Shown: positions 9,425-18,039, counted from the first letter of the stretch. The stretch is 64,000 nucleotides of DNA from an uncultured Flavihumibacter sp. (GCA_902168225.1 CABHOW010000120.1:1-64000); one strand, 5' to 3'. The notes: a model not told the origin generated them from the sequence alone. A program made the numbers and translations.

Positions 9425-10540
9425 TTAATTATTCAACATCAGCGGCATTACCAACATCAGGAGATCTTCTCCCTCGCCCTGCTCGGTAGGTTTAATTAAA
9501 CCCGCTTTGGTAGGTGTAGACAACTCCATCTTCACTTCATCGGTATCAGCAGCATTTAGCATTTCAATCAAAAAACGCGCATTAAAGGCTATTTGTAGGT
9601 CCTCTCCATCATATTGGCAGCTCATACGCTCATTACCTTCAAAACTAAAATCAACATCTTGTGCAGCCATTTGTAATTCACTACCGGTGATATTAAGCGC
9701 TACCTGATTGGTGCTTTTGTTACTGAAGACATTTACGCGACGTAAGGCATTTTGAAAATCGTGTTTGTTCACAACCAATTTATAAGGGTTATCTCCCGGT
9801 ATTACCACTTTATAATCAGGGAAACGCGCATCTATCAATCTACAAATCATATGGGTAGAACCATGTTGTACAAATAAATGATTGCTGTTGTAGCTGATCG
9901 TAATTTCATCGCCATTATCAGGCAATGCGTTCTTTAATAAATTCAATGGCTTCTTGGGTACAATAAAAGAGTCGGCCTTGGTAGCAGAGGCATCCGTACG
10001 CTTATAACGAACCAAACGATGCGCATCTGTAGCCACAAACTGAACCCCATCTTTACTCAATTCAAAAAATACACCCGTCATAGCCGGTCTTAAATCATCG
10101 CTACTCACCGCAAATAAGGTTTTATTAATGGCAGTAAGCAGGGCGCCGCTTGTCATAGTAAAGCCGGTTGTATCGTCGGCAGTTGGCTCTTTAGGAAAGT
10201 TATCGGGGTTTTCGCCCATTACTTTATACTTCCCATTGTCGCTGGTAATTTCTACCGCAAAATTCTTGTCTATCGTAAAAGTGAGCGGCTGATCGGCAAT
10301 ATTCTTTAATGAATCCAATAATATTTTAGCGGGAATACACACTTTTCCATTTGCCTTGCTCTCCACGTCCATTTGTACGCGCATTACTGTTTCCAAATCG
10401 GTAGCTACCACATTCAATTTCTTATCCTGAATTTCAAACAAAAAATCTTCCAAAATGGGTAATACGGTATTGGCATTAATAACACCACTAATTTGCTGTA
10501 AGTGTTTTAATAAAGAGGTAGAGGAAACAATAAATTTCAT
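9425..10540 (-). CDS. dnaN: DNA polymerase III beta subunit (sliding clamp)
   Basis: 371 residues from the ATG chosen here; a GTG two codons upstream is possible but the ATG gives the usual opening MKFIVSSTSLLKHLQQISG. Three clamp domains follow, with NTVLPILEDFLFE, GVFFELSKDGVQFVATDAHRLVRYKR and the end DLLMLVMPLMLNN typical of DnaN. It tethers the replicative polymerase. A TAGGTTTG promoter box lies 21 bases upstream. No dnaA or recF adjoins, as is common in this phylum. Confidence 0.97.
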   Translation of the reverse strand: MKFIVSSTSLLKHLQQISGVINANTVLPILEDFLFEIQDKKLNVVATDLETVMRVQMDVESKANGKVCIPAKILLDSLKNIADQPLTFTIDKNFAVEITSDNGKYKVMGENPDNFPKEPTADDTTGFTMTSGALLTAINKTLFAVSSDDLRPAMTGVFFELSKDGVQFVATDAHRLVRYKRTDASATKADSFIVPKKPLNLLKNALPDNGDEITISYNSNHLFVQHGSTHMICRLIDARFPDYKVVIPGDNPYKLVVNKHDFQNALRRVNVFSNKSTNQVALNITGSELQMAAQDVDFSFEGNERMSCQYDGEDLQIAFNARFLIEMLNAADTDEVKMELSTPTKAGLIKPTEQGEGEDLLMLVMPLMLNN

Positions 10541-10561
10541 ATGCACGTTTTAAGACTGCAA

Positions 10562-10569
10562 CAAACCTA
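10562..10569 (-). promoter_or_regulatory. Bacteroidetes -7 box for dnaN (TAGGTTTG)
   Basis: Exact match to TAnnTTTG on the minus strand, 21 bases upstream of the dnaN ATG. The nearest TTTG that could act as -33 is 25 bases further up, slightly too far, so the -33 is uncertain. Confidence 0.55.
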
Positions 10570-10650
10570 ATGTAAAATGATTAATTTTCCGCATCAAAGT
10601 AATATGCTTTTCGCTGAAAAACAACGATTTGTGCAACGAATGTGAATTTG

Positions 10651-11070
10651 CTAGCTAGATGCCGGTTTTAAACCCTCGATCAGCTGCTGATATTTAAGTC
10701 GATTGATTGGTTTTACGATATAATCGGCTACTTCGGAAAACTCTTTAGAGCGCTTTATATCACAATCATCTACAGAAGAGCTTACTACAAAAATGGTGAT
10801 AGTCTTTTGAAAACGGTCGTTGATTTTATGATATTCCTCCAAAAACTGCCAGCCATTCATAACAGGCATGTTGATATCTAGAAAAATGACATCAGGCAAT
10901 TCATTCTGGTCAGTAGTAAAACTCTGCTTTAAAAAACCAATAGCTTCACTCCCATTATAAAAGGAAAGTATTTTTTTGGCTAGTCCGGTGCTCTCCAAAA
11001 TTTTACGGGCGGTAAATTGGTAGATTTTATCGTCGTCTATTAAGCAAACATTGTGTAAAGGTTGTTGCAT
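10651..11070 (-). CDS. Single-domain response regulator
   Basis: 139 residues, receiver domain only. Acidic pocket CLIDDDK at residues 9-15, phosphoacceptor Asp65 in VIFLDINMP, switch Ser in VVSSS, and the conserved Lys in YIVKPI. There is no output domain, so it acts as a phosphate relay or through protein contacts, like Rcp1/CheY-type regulators. It is divergent from recX and carries its own TATATTTG promoter box. No kinase is adjacent; the partner must be elsewhere. Confidence 0.92.
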   Translation of the reverse strand: MQQPLHNVCLIDDDKIYQFTARKILESTGLAKKILSFYNGSEAIGFLKQSFTTDQNELPDVIFLDINMPVMNGWQFLEEYHKINDRFQKTITIFVVSSSVDDCDIKRSKEFSEVADYIVKPINRLKYQQLIEGLKPASS

Positions 11071-11078
11071 AGTCTAAA

Positions 11079-11086
11079 CAAATATA
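11079..11086 (-). promoter_or_regulatory. Bacteroidetes -7 box (TATATTTG) for response regulator
   Basis: Exact TAnnTTTG on the minus strand, eight bases upstream of the response-regulator ATG at 11070. Its position also argues that recX translation begins further right, near 11110. Confidence 0.55.
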
Positions 11087-11109
11087 ACTACTTTCCCAAA
11101 AAAAAGCAG

Positions 11110-11598
11110 TTGATTTTACGCACTCAATCCCTTACCCCTGAGCAGGCATTTATGAAGCTGAAGCATTATTGTGCCTATCAAGAACGCTGTCACCAAGAAG
11201 TGAAAGAAAAAGGGTATAGTTTTGGCTTACGAAAAGCCGATGTGGAGCAACTTATTTCCAGATTGATAGAAGAAGATTATCTGAATGAAGAACGTTTTGC
11301 CAGACAGTTTGTAGGGGGTCATTTTAGGCTTAAAAAATGGGGAATTATAAAAATTACGTATGCACTTAAACAAAAACAGGTTAGCACCTATAATATTAAA
11401 AAGGGACTTTTAGAAATTGATGCCGAAGCTTATCGAAAAACTGCTTTACAATTGATTAAAACGAAGTGGATGGCCTTAAAAAAAGAGCAGTATCGTGTTC
11501 GTGAAGCCAAAACACAGGCTTATCTTGCTCAAAAGGGATTTGAGCCGGCACTGGTGCAAGAGCTGATTAAAATAGTCAGAAATGGGGCAAATCAATAA
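11110..11598 (+). CDS. recX: Regulatory protein RecX
   Basis: About 162 residues with LTPEQAFMKLKHYCAYQERCHQEVKEK, LISRLIEEDYLNEERFARQFVGG and KWGIIKITYALKQKQV, the tandem three-helix units of RecX, which modulates RecA filaments. There is no ATG before residue Met31 of the open frame. I chose the TTG at 11110, which keeps the family's usual short lead; TTG at 11062 is possible but would run through the divergent promoter. The 3' end overlaps the LpxR-like gene by 17 bases. Confidence 0.85.
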   Translation: MILRTQSLTPEQAFMKLKHYCAYQERCHQEVKEKGYSFGLRKADVEQLISRLIEEDYLNEERFARQFVGGHFRLKKWGIIKITYALKQKQVSTYNIKKGLLEIDAEAYRKTALQLIKTKWMALKKEQYRVREAKTQAYLAQKGFEPALVQELIKIVRNGANQ

Positions 11599-12541
11599 AA
11601 GACATATAAAAAAATGGATAGGTTTATTTTTAGGGACCATAGTATCAGGCAGTCTCCTATCGCAGGATAGTGCTTCTTTTTATACCAAGGAAATATCTTT
11701 CAAAACAGAAAACGATGCTTATTTATTTCAGCTGAAAGATGCGTATTATACAAATGGGTTTTTCCTGAATTATCAATGGATTAAAAAAGGTACTAAACAT
11801 AAAATTGTTGAAGGTATTGAATTATCACAACAAATTTTTACCCCGCTCGATAGAACAGCCCAAGTACCTGCAGGAATAGATAGGCCGTACTGCGGCTACT
11901 TATACGCACAATATCATAATACCCGGTTTTCCAATAAAGCTGTTGTTAGGTTTACCGGAACGCTAGGTGTGATTGGTAAAGCATCCGGAGGGGAGTGGAT
12001 GCAAAATTCATATCACGATTTATTTGGCTTTGCTAAATTTAAAGGTTGGCAATATCAAATAAGTAATGCAGCGGCCATTAATGCGGGGGTAACCTATGCT
12101 TATACTTTTTATGATAAAGGCCGATTAAAAATTATACCACATATAACTGCAAATCTGGGAACCATATATACAAACGCAAAGCTTGGGGGAACGCTTGTGC
12201 TTGGGGTATTCGAAAAAAATGAAAATAGCGCTTTATGGAATGCTAGAATAGATAACAAAAAGGGAGCCAGCAAGCGGAATCATGAATTGTTTTTTTACTG
12301 GCAACCCTTTTTTATGGCGCAAATTTATAATGCTACCATTTCGGGCGGACTAGGCACAAATAGCTCAACACAGTATACTACGCCAATAGCTCCCATGATG
12401 TTTCAACAAGCATGGGGATTGTGCTATGCGGAAGCAAGGTGGACAACCCGCTTGGAACTGGTATATCAATCTAAAGAAACACCTACACAAACTAATCCGC
12501 AACGATATGGTGTGATACAGTTGTGTTATAGGATGCACTAA
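11582..12541 (+). CDS. Lipid A deacylase LpxR family outer-membrane protein
   Basis: 319 residues. After a leader (residues 1-27) come the LpxR hallmarks: TENDAY (Asn44, Asp45), DAYYTNGF (Thr57, Asn58, Gly59), DRPYCGYLYAQ near 100-110, and H145 in NSYHDLFG followed by KGWQYQ. LpxR is a 12-strand barrel that removes the 3'-acyloxyacyl group from lipid A. Alternating beta segments continue to the end, NPQRYGVIQLCYRMH. It overlaps recX and is followed directly by an omega-amidase whose promoter overlaps its stop. Lipid A trimming is inferred from the family (formerly DUF2219). Confidence 0.85.
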   Translation: MGQINKRHIKKWIGLFLGTIVSGSLLSQDSASFYTKEISFKTENDAYLFQLKDAYYTNGFFLNYQWIKKGTKHKIVEGIELSQQIFTPLDRTAQVPAGIDRPYCGYLYAQYHNTRFSNKAVVRFTGTLGVIGKASGGEWMQNSYHDLFGFAKFKGWQYQISNAAAINAGVTYAYTFYDKGRLKIIPHITANLGTIYTNAKLGGTLVLGVFEKNENSALWNARIDNKKGASKRNHELFFYWQPFFMAQIYNATISGGLGTNSSTQYTTPIAPMMFQQAWGLCYAEARWTTRLELVYQSKETPTQTNPQRYGVIQLCYRMH

Positions 12542-12546
12542 CTTTG
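12539..12546 (+). promoter_or_regulatory. Bacteroidetes -7 box (TAACTTTG) for omega-amidase gene
   Basis: Exact TAnnTTTG five bases before the ATG at 12552; its first three bases are the stop codon of the LpxR-like gene. The transcript would be almost leaderless. Confidence 0.5.
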
Positions 12547-12551
12547 TATAT

Positions 12552-13358
12552 ATGCTGCCACTTACCATTACACTTATACAATCGGATCTTCATTGGGAAA
12601 ATAAAGAAGCCAACTTAAATCATTTTGAAAAACAGATCGATACTATAAAACAGCCTACACATGTAGTTGTTTTACCCGAAATGTTTTCTACCGGCTTTAG
12701 CATGCAACCGGCGTTGTTGGCAGAAAAAATGGATGGGGAAACGGTTACATGGATGAAAAAAATAGCAGCTAAAAAGAAAATAATTGTAACAGGCAGTGTT
12801 ATCATTGAAGAAGACGGAAATTATTATAACCGCCTCTTATGGGTTTTACCTAACGGAGAATTAGCTCACTATGATAAGCGACATCGATTTGCTTTTGCCG
12901 GTGAAGACCAACAGTATACAGCCGGTAATAAAAGACTGATTACTTCGGTGAATGGATGGAAAATAAACTTACAAGTGTGCTACGATTTGCGATTTCCGGT
13001 ATGGGCAAGGCAACAAACAACCGAAAAACCGGAATATGATCTATTGATTTATGTAGCTAATTGGCCTGCACGCAGAAGCTATGCTTGGAAACAATTATTG
13101 GTTGCGAGAGCTATAGAAAACCAGTGCTATGTAATTGGTGTAAACAGAATTGGGGAGGATGGAAATGGAATTGAACATAGTGGCGATAGTATGCTTATAG
13201 ATCCATTAGGAGAAGTGATTTACACCAAGTCGAACGGATCAGATATTTTCACACATACGCTTGATAAGGAAGCAATAGAAACGATAAGAGAAAAATTCCC
13301 TTTTTGGAAAGACGCAGATCGGTTTATGATACATTCAAACAATAGTTATGAAGTATAG
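12552..13358 (+). CDS. Nitrilase superfamily omega-amidase
   Basis: 268 residues of the carbon-nitrogen hydrolase fold with the catalytic triad visible: Glu43 in VLPEMFSTGFS, Lys109 in HYDKRHRF and Cys143 in LQVCYDLRFP. GHSM-like variation and the sequence YVANWPARRSYAWKQLLVARAIENQCYVIGVNR match the YafV/Nit2 branch, which deamidates alpha-ketoglutaramate and related omega-amides released by transamination. Cytoplasmic. It overlaps the nagA start by 11 bases, so both are translated from one message. Confidence 0.9.
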   Translation: MLPLTITLIQSDLHWENKEANLNHFEKQIDTIKQPTHVVVLPEMFSTGFSMQPALLAEKMDGETVTWMKKIAAKKKIIVTGSVIIEEDGNYYNRLLWVLPNGELAHYDKRHRFAFAGEDQQYTAGNKRLITSVNGWKINLQVCYDLRFPVWARQQTTEKPEYDLLIYVANWPARRSYAWKQLLVARAIENQCYVIGVNRIGEDGNGIEHSGDSMLIDPLGEVIYTKSNGSDIFTHTLDKEAIETIREKFPFWKDADRFMIHSNNSYEV

Positions 13359-14418
13359 CTATGCAGCTAAACAATTATTTACCGGCACAGAATGGATAGA
13401 TCACGGAGTACTTGTTGTAGAAAATAATATAATAACTGCGATTGAGCAGCGAGAAGAAAAAGATGCAGTACCTATTATTGCACCGGCTTTAATTGATTTA
13501 CAGATATATGGAGCCGGCGGGAAACTCCTAAGTGTATTTCCGGAAGCAGAGTCTATTCAACAATTACATGATTATTGTAAAGAAGGCGGTGCCAGCTGGT
13601 TTCAGCCAACTGTTGCCACAAATACAACGGCAGTGATTCATGCTTGTATAGACGCTGTAAGAACCTATAAGCTAGAGGGAGGAAAAGGCTGTATCGGATT
13701 ACATGTTGAAGGCCCCTGGATAAATACCGAAAAGCGAGGAGCACATTTGGCTGATTATATTCATGCTCCAACTATGGAAGAAGTAAAAGCACTACTTGAT
13801 TATGGAGAGGGGATAATTACTATGATAACGCTAGCTCCTGAAGTGGTAAGCGATGAGATCATTCAATATATACAAAGTAGAGGAGTTATTGTGTCTGCAG
13901 GGCATACCAATGCGAGTTATGCAGAAGTTACCAATTCATTCAATAAGGGAATAAAAACAGCTACGCATTTATTCAACGCCATGAGTGCATTACAGCATAG
14001 GGCTCCCGGTGTTGTAGGAGCCATTCTCGATCATCCTACCGTTTGCTGTAGTATAGTTCCTGATGGGTATCATGTGGATTTTGCAGCGATACGCATTGCA
14101 AAAAAAATAATGGGGCCTCGCTTATTCGCTATTACAGATGCTGTTACTAATACTAGTGTAGGTCCCTATCCGCATCAGCTTATGGGGGACCGCTATGAAG
14201 CGAATGGTATTTTGAGCGGATCGGCACTTACGATGTTGCAATGCGTAAAAAATTTTCATATTCAATGTGATATTGAACTTGGTGAAGCGATACGTATGTG
14301 TAGCTTATATCCTGCAAAAATTATGGGGTTACCATATATTTCCGGAAGATTAGAAATTAATGAAAGAGCCGATTTTATTTGTTTGGATGAAAAGCTAAAT
14401 CACATTCGAATAGAATAA
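13348..14418 (+). CDS. nagA: N-acetylglucosamine-6-phosphate deacetylase
   Basis: 356 residues. HVEGPWINTEKRGAH carries the metal-binding Glu, SAGHTNASY and ATHLFNAM give the two metal histidines, PDGYHVD and FAITDAVTNT the catalytic Asp. It removes acetate from GlcNAc-6-phosphate in amino-sugar recycling or chitin use. Its start lies inside the omega-amidase gene. No nagB or PTS gene is near, so the GlcN-6-P product feeds the general pool. Convergent with the ATP-grasp gene after 21 bases. Confidence 0.95.
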   Translation: MKYSYAAKQLFTGTEWIDHGVLVVENNIITAIEQREEKDAVPIIAPALIDLQIYGAGGKLLSVFPEAESIQQLHDYCKEGGASWFQPTVATNTTAVIHACIDAVRTYKLEGGKGCIGLHVEGPWINTEKRGAHLADYIHAPTMEEVKALLDYGEGIITMITLAPEVVSDEIIQYIQSRGVIVSAGHTNASYAEVTNSFNKGIKTATHLFNAMSALQHRAPGVVGAILDHPTVCCSIVPDGYHVDFAAIRIAKKIMGPRLFAITDAVTNTSVGPYPHQLMGDRYEANGILSGSALTMLQCVKNFHIQCDIELGEAIRMCSLYPAKIMGLPYISGRLEINERADFICLDEKLNHIRIE

Positions 14419-14439
14419 ATGAACGGCAGAAGAAGAATA

Positions 14440-15501
14440 TTAATTAGCGGAAATGATCGCTACGTGTTGAGCGTTAGCTCGCATCATTTTCATACCCTCA
14501 GTAAAACGCATAAAGTGCAACCCTTTCAGCTTTTTGTTGAGAATACTGATTTTGTATAATAAATTCAAATGCTTAATAATTTCCTTCCAGGCAAATAATA
14601 TAGAATGTGAAGGATCATAAATATGTGTAGGATCACTTCCTGCGCCATTTACTTCAATGATATAAAAGTCTTTCCCTGCTTTAAAACTTTCCCAATCACG
14701 AAATCGAATATCAATTCGTCCGTAATAGAACTCAGGAATTTCTAAACAGATTTTATGGAAAGTCTCTTGAAGCGTATCGTCTATCCTATCACTCCAATCT
14801 ATGAACCGCGAACCACGGGCGTGGTTACCGTATGGGACTAATGTGTATTTTTCGCCCGCTTCAAGAATCTTATGTAATAACGACCCTTCATTTTTTTCAA
14901 GCGTTGGAAGTTGTAATAAATATCGATTATTCTGAATCAGTATCTCTCGGATGCTAGATTTTCCGTCTCCTATAATGGTTACAAATTCCTTTCCTACTAT
15001 TCCGGTAATAATACCTAATTTTTCTCCCGGAATTTTACAATAAAATATACCTGCTTCTTCTGTATAAGTAATATATGATTGAACGAGAAAGGGAACTTTC
15101 GATTGTAGCAGGTAAGCATTTAACTCGATCTCATTGCTAATTAACTTTACTTGCATACCCCGCATACCAATATCGGGTTTAGCAATAAAAGGAAAATCGA
15201 TACCAACACGTATTATTTCAGCTAATACAGTTTTCATATCTACTCCCGGCTCGAATAATAGCGTAGTTGGATAAAAATGGGACGGTAGTAAATCATAAAT
15301 TTTTTTCTTGCTTTCCATTAAAAACCCACCGTTTTCAATAGATGGATTTGCTGCATTAAAAAAAAATACAGCTCGTGCTTTTAGCATAAGCCAAGCCCAA
15401 TAAAAATAAATAGGAAAGTAGATTACATGAAAAGGCCAATATTCCCAATGGGTTATTTTGATATATAATCTTTTGAAATAATAAGGATCTTTATTGCGCA
15501 T
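14440..15501 (-). CDS. ATP-grasp domain protein, D-Ala-D-Ala ligase-like
   Basis: 353 residues. The first 60 residues are aromatic and hydrophobic (HWEYWPFHVIYFPIYFYWAWLML), suggesting membrane association. From about 120 on an ATP-grasp fold can be read: PFIAKPDIGMRGMQVK, VQSYI, a glycine-rich GKEFVTIIGDGKSS, and the magnesium end RIDIRF ... YIIEVNGAGSDPTHIYDP. Such enzymes join a carboxylate to an amine; the substrate is unknown and genome pipelines often call these D-alanine ligases. It overlaps the NRDE gene by 11 bases and is last in a six-gene minus-strand cluster. Confidence 0.75.
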   Translation of the reverse strand: MRNKDPYYFKRLYIKITHWEYWPFHVIYFPIYFYWAWLMLKARAVFFFNAANPSIENGGFLMESKKKIYDLLPSHFYPTTLLFEPGVDMKTVLAEIIRVGIDFPFIAKPDIGMRGMQVKLISNEIELNAYLLQSKVPFLVQSYITYTEEAGIFYCKIPGEKLGIITGIVGKEFVTIIGDGKSSIREILIQNNRYLLQLPTLEKNEGSLLHKILEAGEKYTLVPYGNHARGSRFIDWSDRIDDTLQETFHKICLEIPEFYYGRIDIRFRDWESFKAGKDFYIIEVNGAGSDPTHIYDPSHSILFAWKEIIKHLNLLYKISILNKKLKGLHFMRFTEGMKMMRANAQHVAIISAN

Positions 15502-16210
15502 GTGTTAGAAAAGAAGAAAGATAATTCTTGTGTTGCAACAAATCGAGATAATGCATCTCTAATTCGGTATCCCCGGTTACAATACCTGTAATGCTTACAG
15601 TATACAATTTGTTATCCCTATTCATTAATAAATCAGTTGAATGATTACCATCGCCGGCAAATTGGTGAAATGACAATAAATCAAGGATAGTAGGAGAAGT
15701 ATTTCTTTCTAACCATTGAGTAAACCACTTAGCTCTTTTTTCTCGGGTGGGAAGATCATACAATGTTACAGACGACCAAATATGCGCCAGCCTTTCATCC
15801 AGTTGCTCTATATATTTGTTCCATCCATTCCATCTACAAATATGCAAAACACCTTGTATAAATAATACCAATGTAAAAGGCTCAATTTTGTTCAATAAAA
15901 GGGTATTAAAACTATGGATGGGATCTTTTGATTCAAAAATATCAAGAAAGATAAGTCCCCTACTACGGCGATAAGGGTATTCAGGAATATGATTTTCAAA
16001 AGCACCGTTTAATAAAATGGCTACATCGCCGGTTTCTTTTAGAGCGATCCAGGTTCCACCGCTATCGGGATCTTTCGGGAAAATAAGCCTAGAACCAGAT
16101 TTTGTTTGCACCATTGCCGGTTTATAAGCGATGGCACGAGTAGATTTCTCATCACGATTAGAGCAAATCAGTACTTTTTTTCCTAGGGGAATAAAACTTA
16201 CTGTGCACAT
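15491..16210 (-). CDS. NRDE family protein (TANGO2-like)
   Basis: 239 residues opening MCTVSFIP and then ICSNRDEKSTRA: the Asn-Arg-Asp-Glu motif at about residues 17-20 that names the family. PDSGGTWIALKETGDVAILLNGAFENH follows as in TANGO2 relatives. The Met-Cys start would expose an N-terminal cysteine like Ntn hydrolases; this is an inference. Eukaryotic TANGO2 is linked to acyl-CoA and haem handling, bacterial members are uncharacterised. Overlaps DinB upstream by 13 bases and ATP-grasp downstream by 11. Confidence 0.88.
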   Translation of the reverse strand: MCTVSFIPLGKKVLICSNRDEKSTRAIAYKPAMVQTKSGSRLIFPKDPDSGGTWIALKETGDVAILLNGAFENHIPEYPYRRSRGLIFLDIFESKDPIHSFNTLLLNKIEPFTLVLFIQGVLHICRWNGWNKYIEQLDERLAHIWSSVTLYDLPTREKRAKWFTQWLERNTSPTILDLLSFHQFAGDGNHSTDLLMNRDNKLYTVSITGIVTGDTELEMHYLDLLQHKNYLSSFLTHAQ

Positions 16211-16695
16211 TTTGATTCTCTGAATTTAAGTGTAGAAGAGGCTACACCAAAAGAGTTAGGTAATGAAATATTGGTTTCGGTAATTATGGCTACACGAATG
16301 AGTGCCATATGATGAACCGCATGCTCAATATTATATATTAATTCTCTATAGTAATTTGTTGCTACTATAACTTGATTGTCAATTCCATATTCAGAAATTA
16401 ACTGCAGAGATTTGTCCGGCTTTTGGAGCAGGGAGTTCAATTCATCTAATTTTTCAATACCTATATGTTGATTAGATTCAATTAAATAGTCGCGCTTTCT
16501 TGCCTCATAATTTACGTTTCCCACTTCATAACCTGAAAAAAGCTCCTGAAATAACTCAATCACATGTCGGGTATGCGCACCGATACTGGCACCCGATAAT
16601 ACGGGGATGGCTTTCGTGTACTCTTGATTAGAAAGCGCAAGTAACAGTTCTTTCAGTTGTAGCAAAAGTTCGTTAACCGGTTGTTGTAAAACCAT
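16198..16695 (-). CDS. DinB family putative metal-dependent protein
   Basis: 165 residues, helical, with SIGAHTRHVIELFQEL near residue 35 and NIEHAVHHMALIRV near residue 125, providing the three metal-binding histidines of DinB/YfiT-type four-helix bundles. These enzymes include thiol transferases and hydrolases; the reaction here is unknown. Tight overlap with the NRDE gene and 30-base spacing from DoxX place it in the sigma-factor cluster. Confidence 0.82.
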   Translation of the reverse strand: MVLQQPVNELLLQLKELLLALSNQEYTKAIPVLSGASIGAHTRHVIELFQELFSGYEVGNVNYEARKRDYLIESNQHIGIEKLDELNSLLQKPDKSLQLISEYGIDNQVIVATNYYRELIYNIEHAVHHMALIRVAIITETNISLPNSFGVASSTLKFRESKCAQ

Positions 16696-16725
16696 GAATA
16701 GTTGTAATTAAAATATGTACGATCT

Positions 16726-17121
16726 TTAAGCCTTACGAGCTTGTATAAAACCAAATTTTTTTTCTCTATTTAGCCATGCCAATATGCCGCTAGCAATAAA
16801 AACAGTTAATGCATAAGCAAATAACTGACCACCATCTCCTCTTACTTCAATACCTAAAACTGCTAAATGTGATACAATAGCCCCACCCATGATACCCATT
16901 GCCAGTAGGGCACCGAATACCGTTGTAGAAGGGATTAATAATAGCACAGAAGCGATAAGTTCGGCAATTCCGGTTCCAATACGCCCCCAGGGTTCTATTC
17001 CGAGTGTTGAAAAAATAAATACCGATTCAGGTGCTGCCGTGAATTTAAAAAAAAGGGTCTGTAGCATGATAACTGCTGCTATAATGCGAAGGAGCCATGG
17101 GAAAATTTTATTTTTTGTCAT
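16726..17121 (-). CDS. DoxX family integral membrane protein
   Basis: 131 residues with four predicted membrane helices (around 7-27, 48-66, 70-90, 97-117) and the sequence FKFTAAPESVFIFSTLGIEPWGRIGTGIAELIASVLLL typical of DoxX-like proteins. The family has been tied to redox and thiol-stress complexes in other bacteria. It follows the anti-sigma gene by 11 bases, suggesting it belongs to the stress regulon controlled by the sigma factor. Confidence 0.85.
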   Translation of the reverse strand: MTKNKIFPWLLRIIAAVIMLQTLFFKFTAAPESVFIFSTLGIEPWGRIGTGIAELIASVLLLIPSTTVFGALLAMGIMGGAIVSHLAVLGIEVRGDGGQLFAYALTVFIASGILAWLNREKKFGFIQARKA

Positions 17122-17132
17122 GTTTTGAATAG

Positions 17133-17381
17133 TTAATCTTCTGTAGTTACAATTACATCGATCATTTTTATTTTCTCTTCTTTGCTAAACTCAGGTGTAC
17201 TTGTGTCATTTGTTGTTCTAAATAATTTGATAAGCATTTTATTTTGAATTGCAAATCGTTTACATAATATACAAATGAACAAATGGTTCCAAAGTTGAAT
17301 TCGTTGCCAAATGCCGAGTTTTTTTTCTTCTTGCTTATTGATATAATCTACTGCCTCTTTACAGCTTATACGGAGTTTCAT
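17133..17381 (-). CDS. Small zinc-finger anti-sigma-like protein
   Basis: 82 residues. Cys7 at the start of a first helix and His33-x3-Cys37-x2-Cys40 (NHLFICILC) form the ligand set of ZAS anti-sigma domains. It lies nine bases after an ECF sigma gene, the normal place for its anti-sigma. There is no membrane helix, so it would be a soluble, possibly redox-sensitive anti-sigma factor like RsrA or ChrR-type domains. Small size makes the family call moderate. Confidence 0.75.
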   Translation of the reverse strand: MKLRISCKEAVDYINKQEEKKLGIWQRIQLWNHLFICILCKRFAIQNKMLIKLFRTTNDTSTPEFSKEEKIKMIDVIVTTED

Positions 17382-17390
17382 ACTCGTAAA

Positions 17391-17963
17391 TTATTGAGTT
17401 ACCCATTTTTTTTCAATACACCCCCTTAACTGAACTTTTGCGCGATGAATAAGCACCCAATAATTAGACGCACTAATATTTAACTCCTTACAAATAGTTT
17501 CACTGTCCATACCATCTAGGTACTTTAAGCTAAAAACGGCGTCCTGTATAGCTTTTAGCTTTTTTCGGCAGCTCAATAAAATAGCATAGAACTCCTTTTT
17601 CTCAAGACTATTATTAGGATTGATGGAAAAATCTTGTGGCCGTTCGGCTTTACTCCAATGATCCGCTTCATCAAAAAAGATATCTTGAGTGGCATCACTA
17701 TGCCCTAAAGAATCAGTAAGCCGTGTTGAAGCTTTTCGGTAGTGATCAATAATTTTATTTTTTAAAATGGTAGTTAACCAAGTTTTTACAGAAGCTTCTC
17801 CATTGTATTGCTCAATATTTTTCCATGCCGAAACAAAGGTTTCCTGTACTAAATCTTTTGCTAAATGCTCATCTTTTACTCTTGATATGGCAAACCCAAG
17901 TAATTGACTTGAATAGGCATTAACCCACTCCGAAGCGAGATGCGCATGTTTTTTATCAGACAT
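17391..17963 (-). CDS. ECF-type RNA polymerase sigma factor
   Basis: 190 residues. Region 2 reads AKDLVQETFVSAWKNIEQYNGEASVKTWLTTILKNKIIDHYRK (about 33-76); region 4 reads AVFSLKYLDGMDSETICKELNISASNYWVLIHRAKVQLRGCIEKKW at the C-terminus. It heads a minus-strand cluster with an anti-sigma protein, DoxX, DinB, NRDE and ATP-grasp. By analogy with other soluble ZAS pairs it may respond to oxidative or thiol stress; this is inference from neighbours. Confidence 0.93.
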   Translation of the reverse strand: MSDKKHAHLASEWVNAYSSQLLGFAISRVKDEHLAKDLVQETFVSAWKNIEQYNGEASVKTWLTTILKNKIIDHYRKASTRLTDSLGHSDATQDIFFDEADHWSKAERPQDFSINPNNSLEKKEFYAILLSCRKKLKAIQDAVFSLKYLDGMDSETICKELNISASNYWVLIHRAKVQLRGCIEKKWVTQ

Positions 17964-18039
17964 ACACGAGATATTTTTTTAAAGTAGAGCCAATCGTATT
18001 CGAGCTTTTTCTTACATGTAAGGAGTAAATTACATGTTT

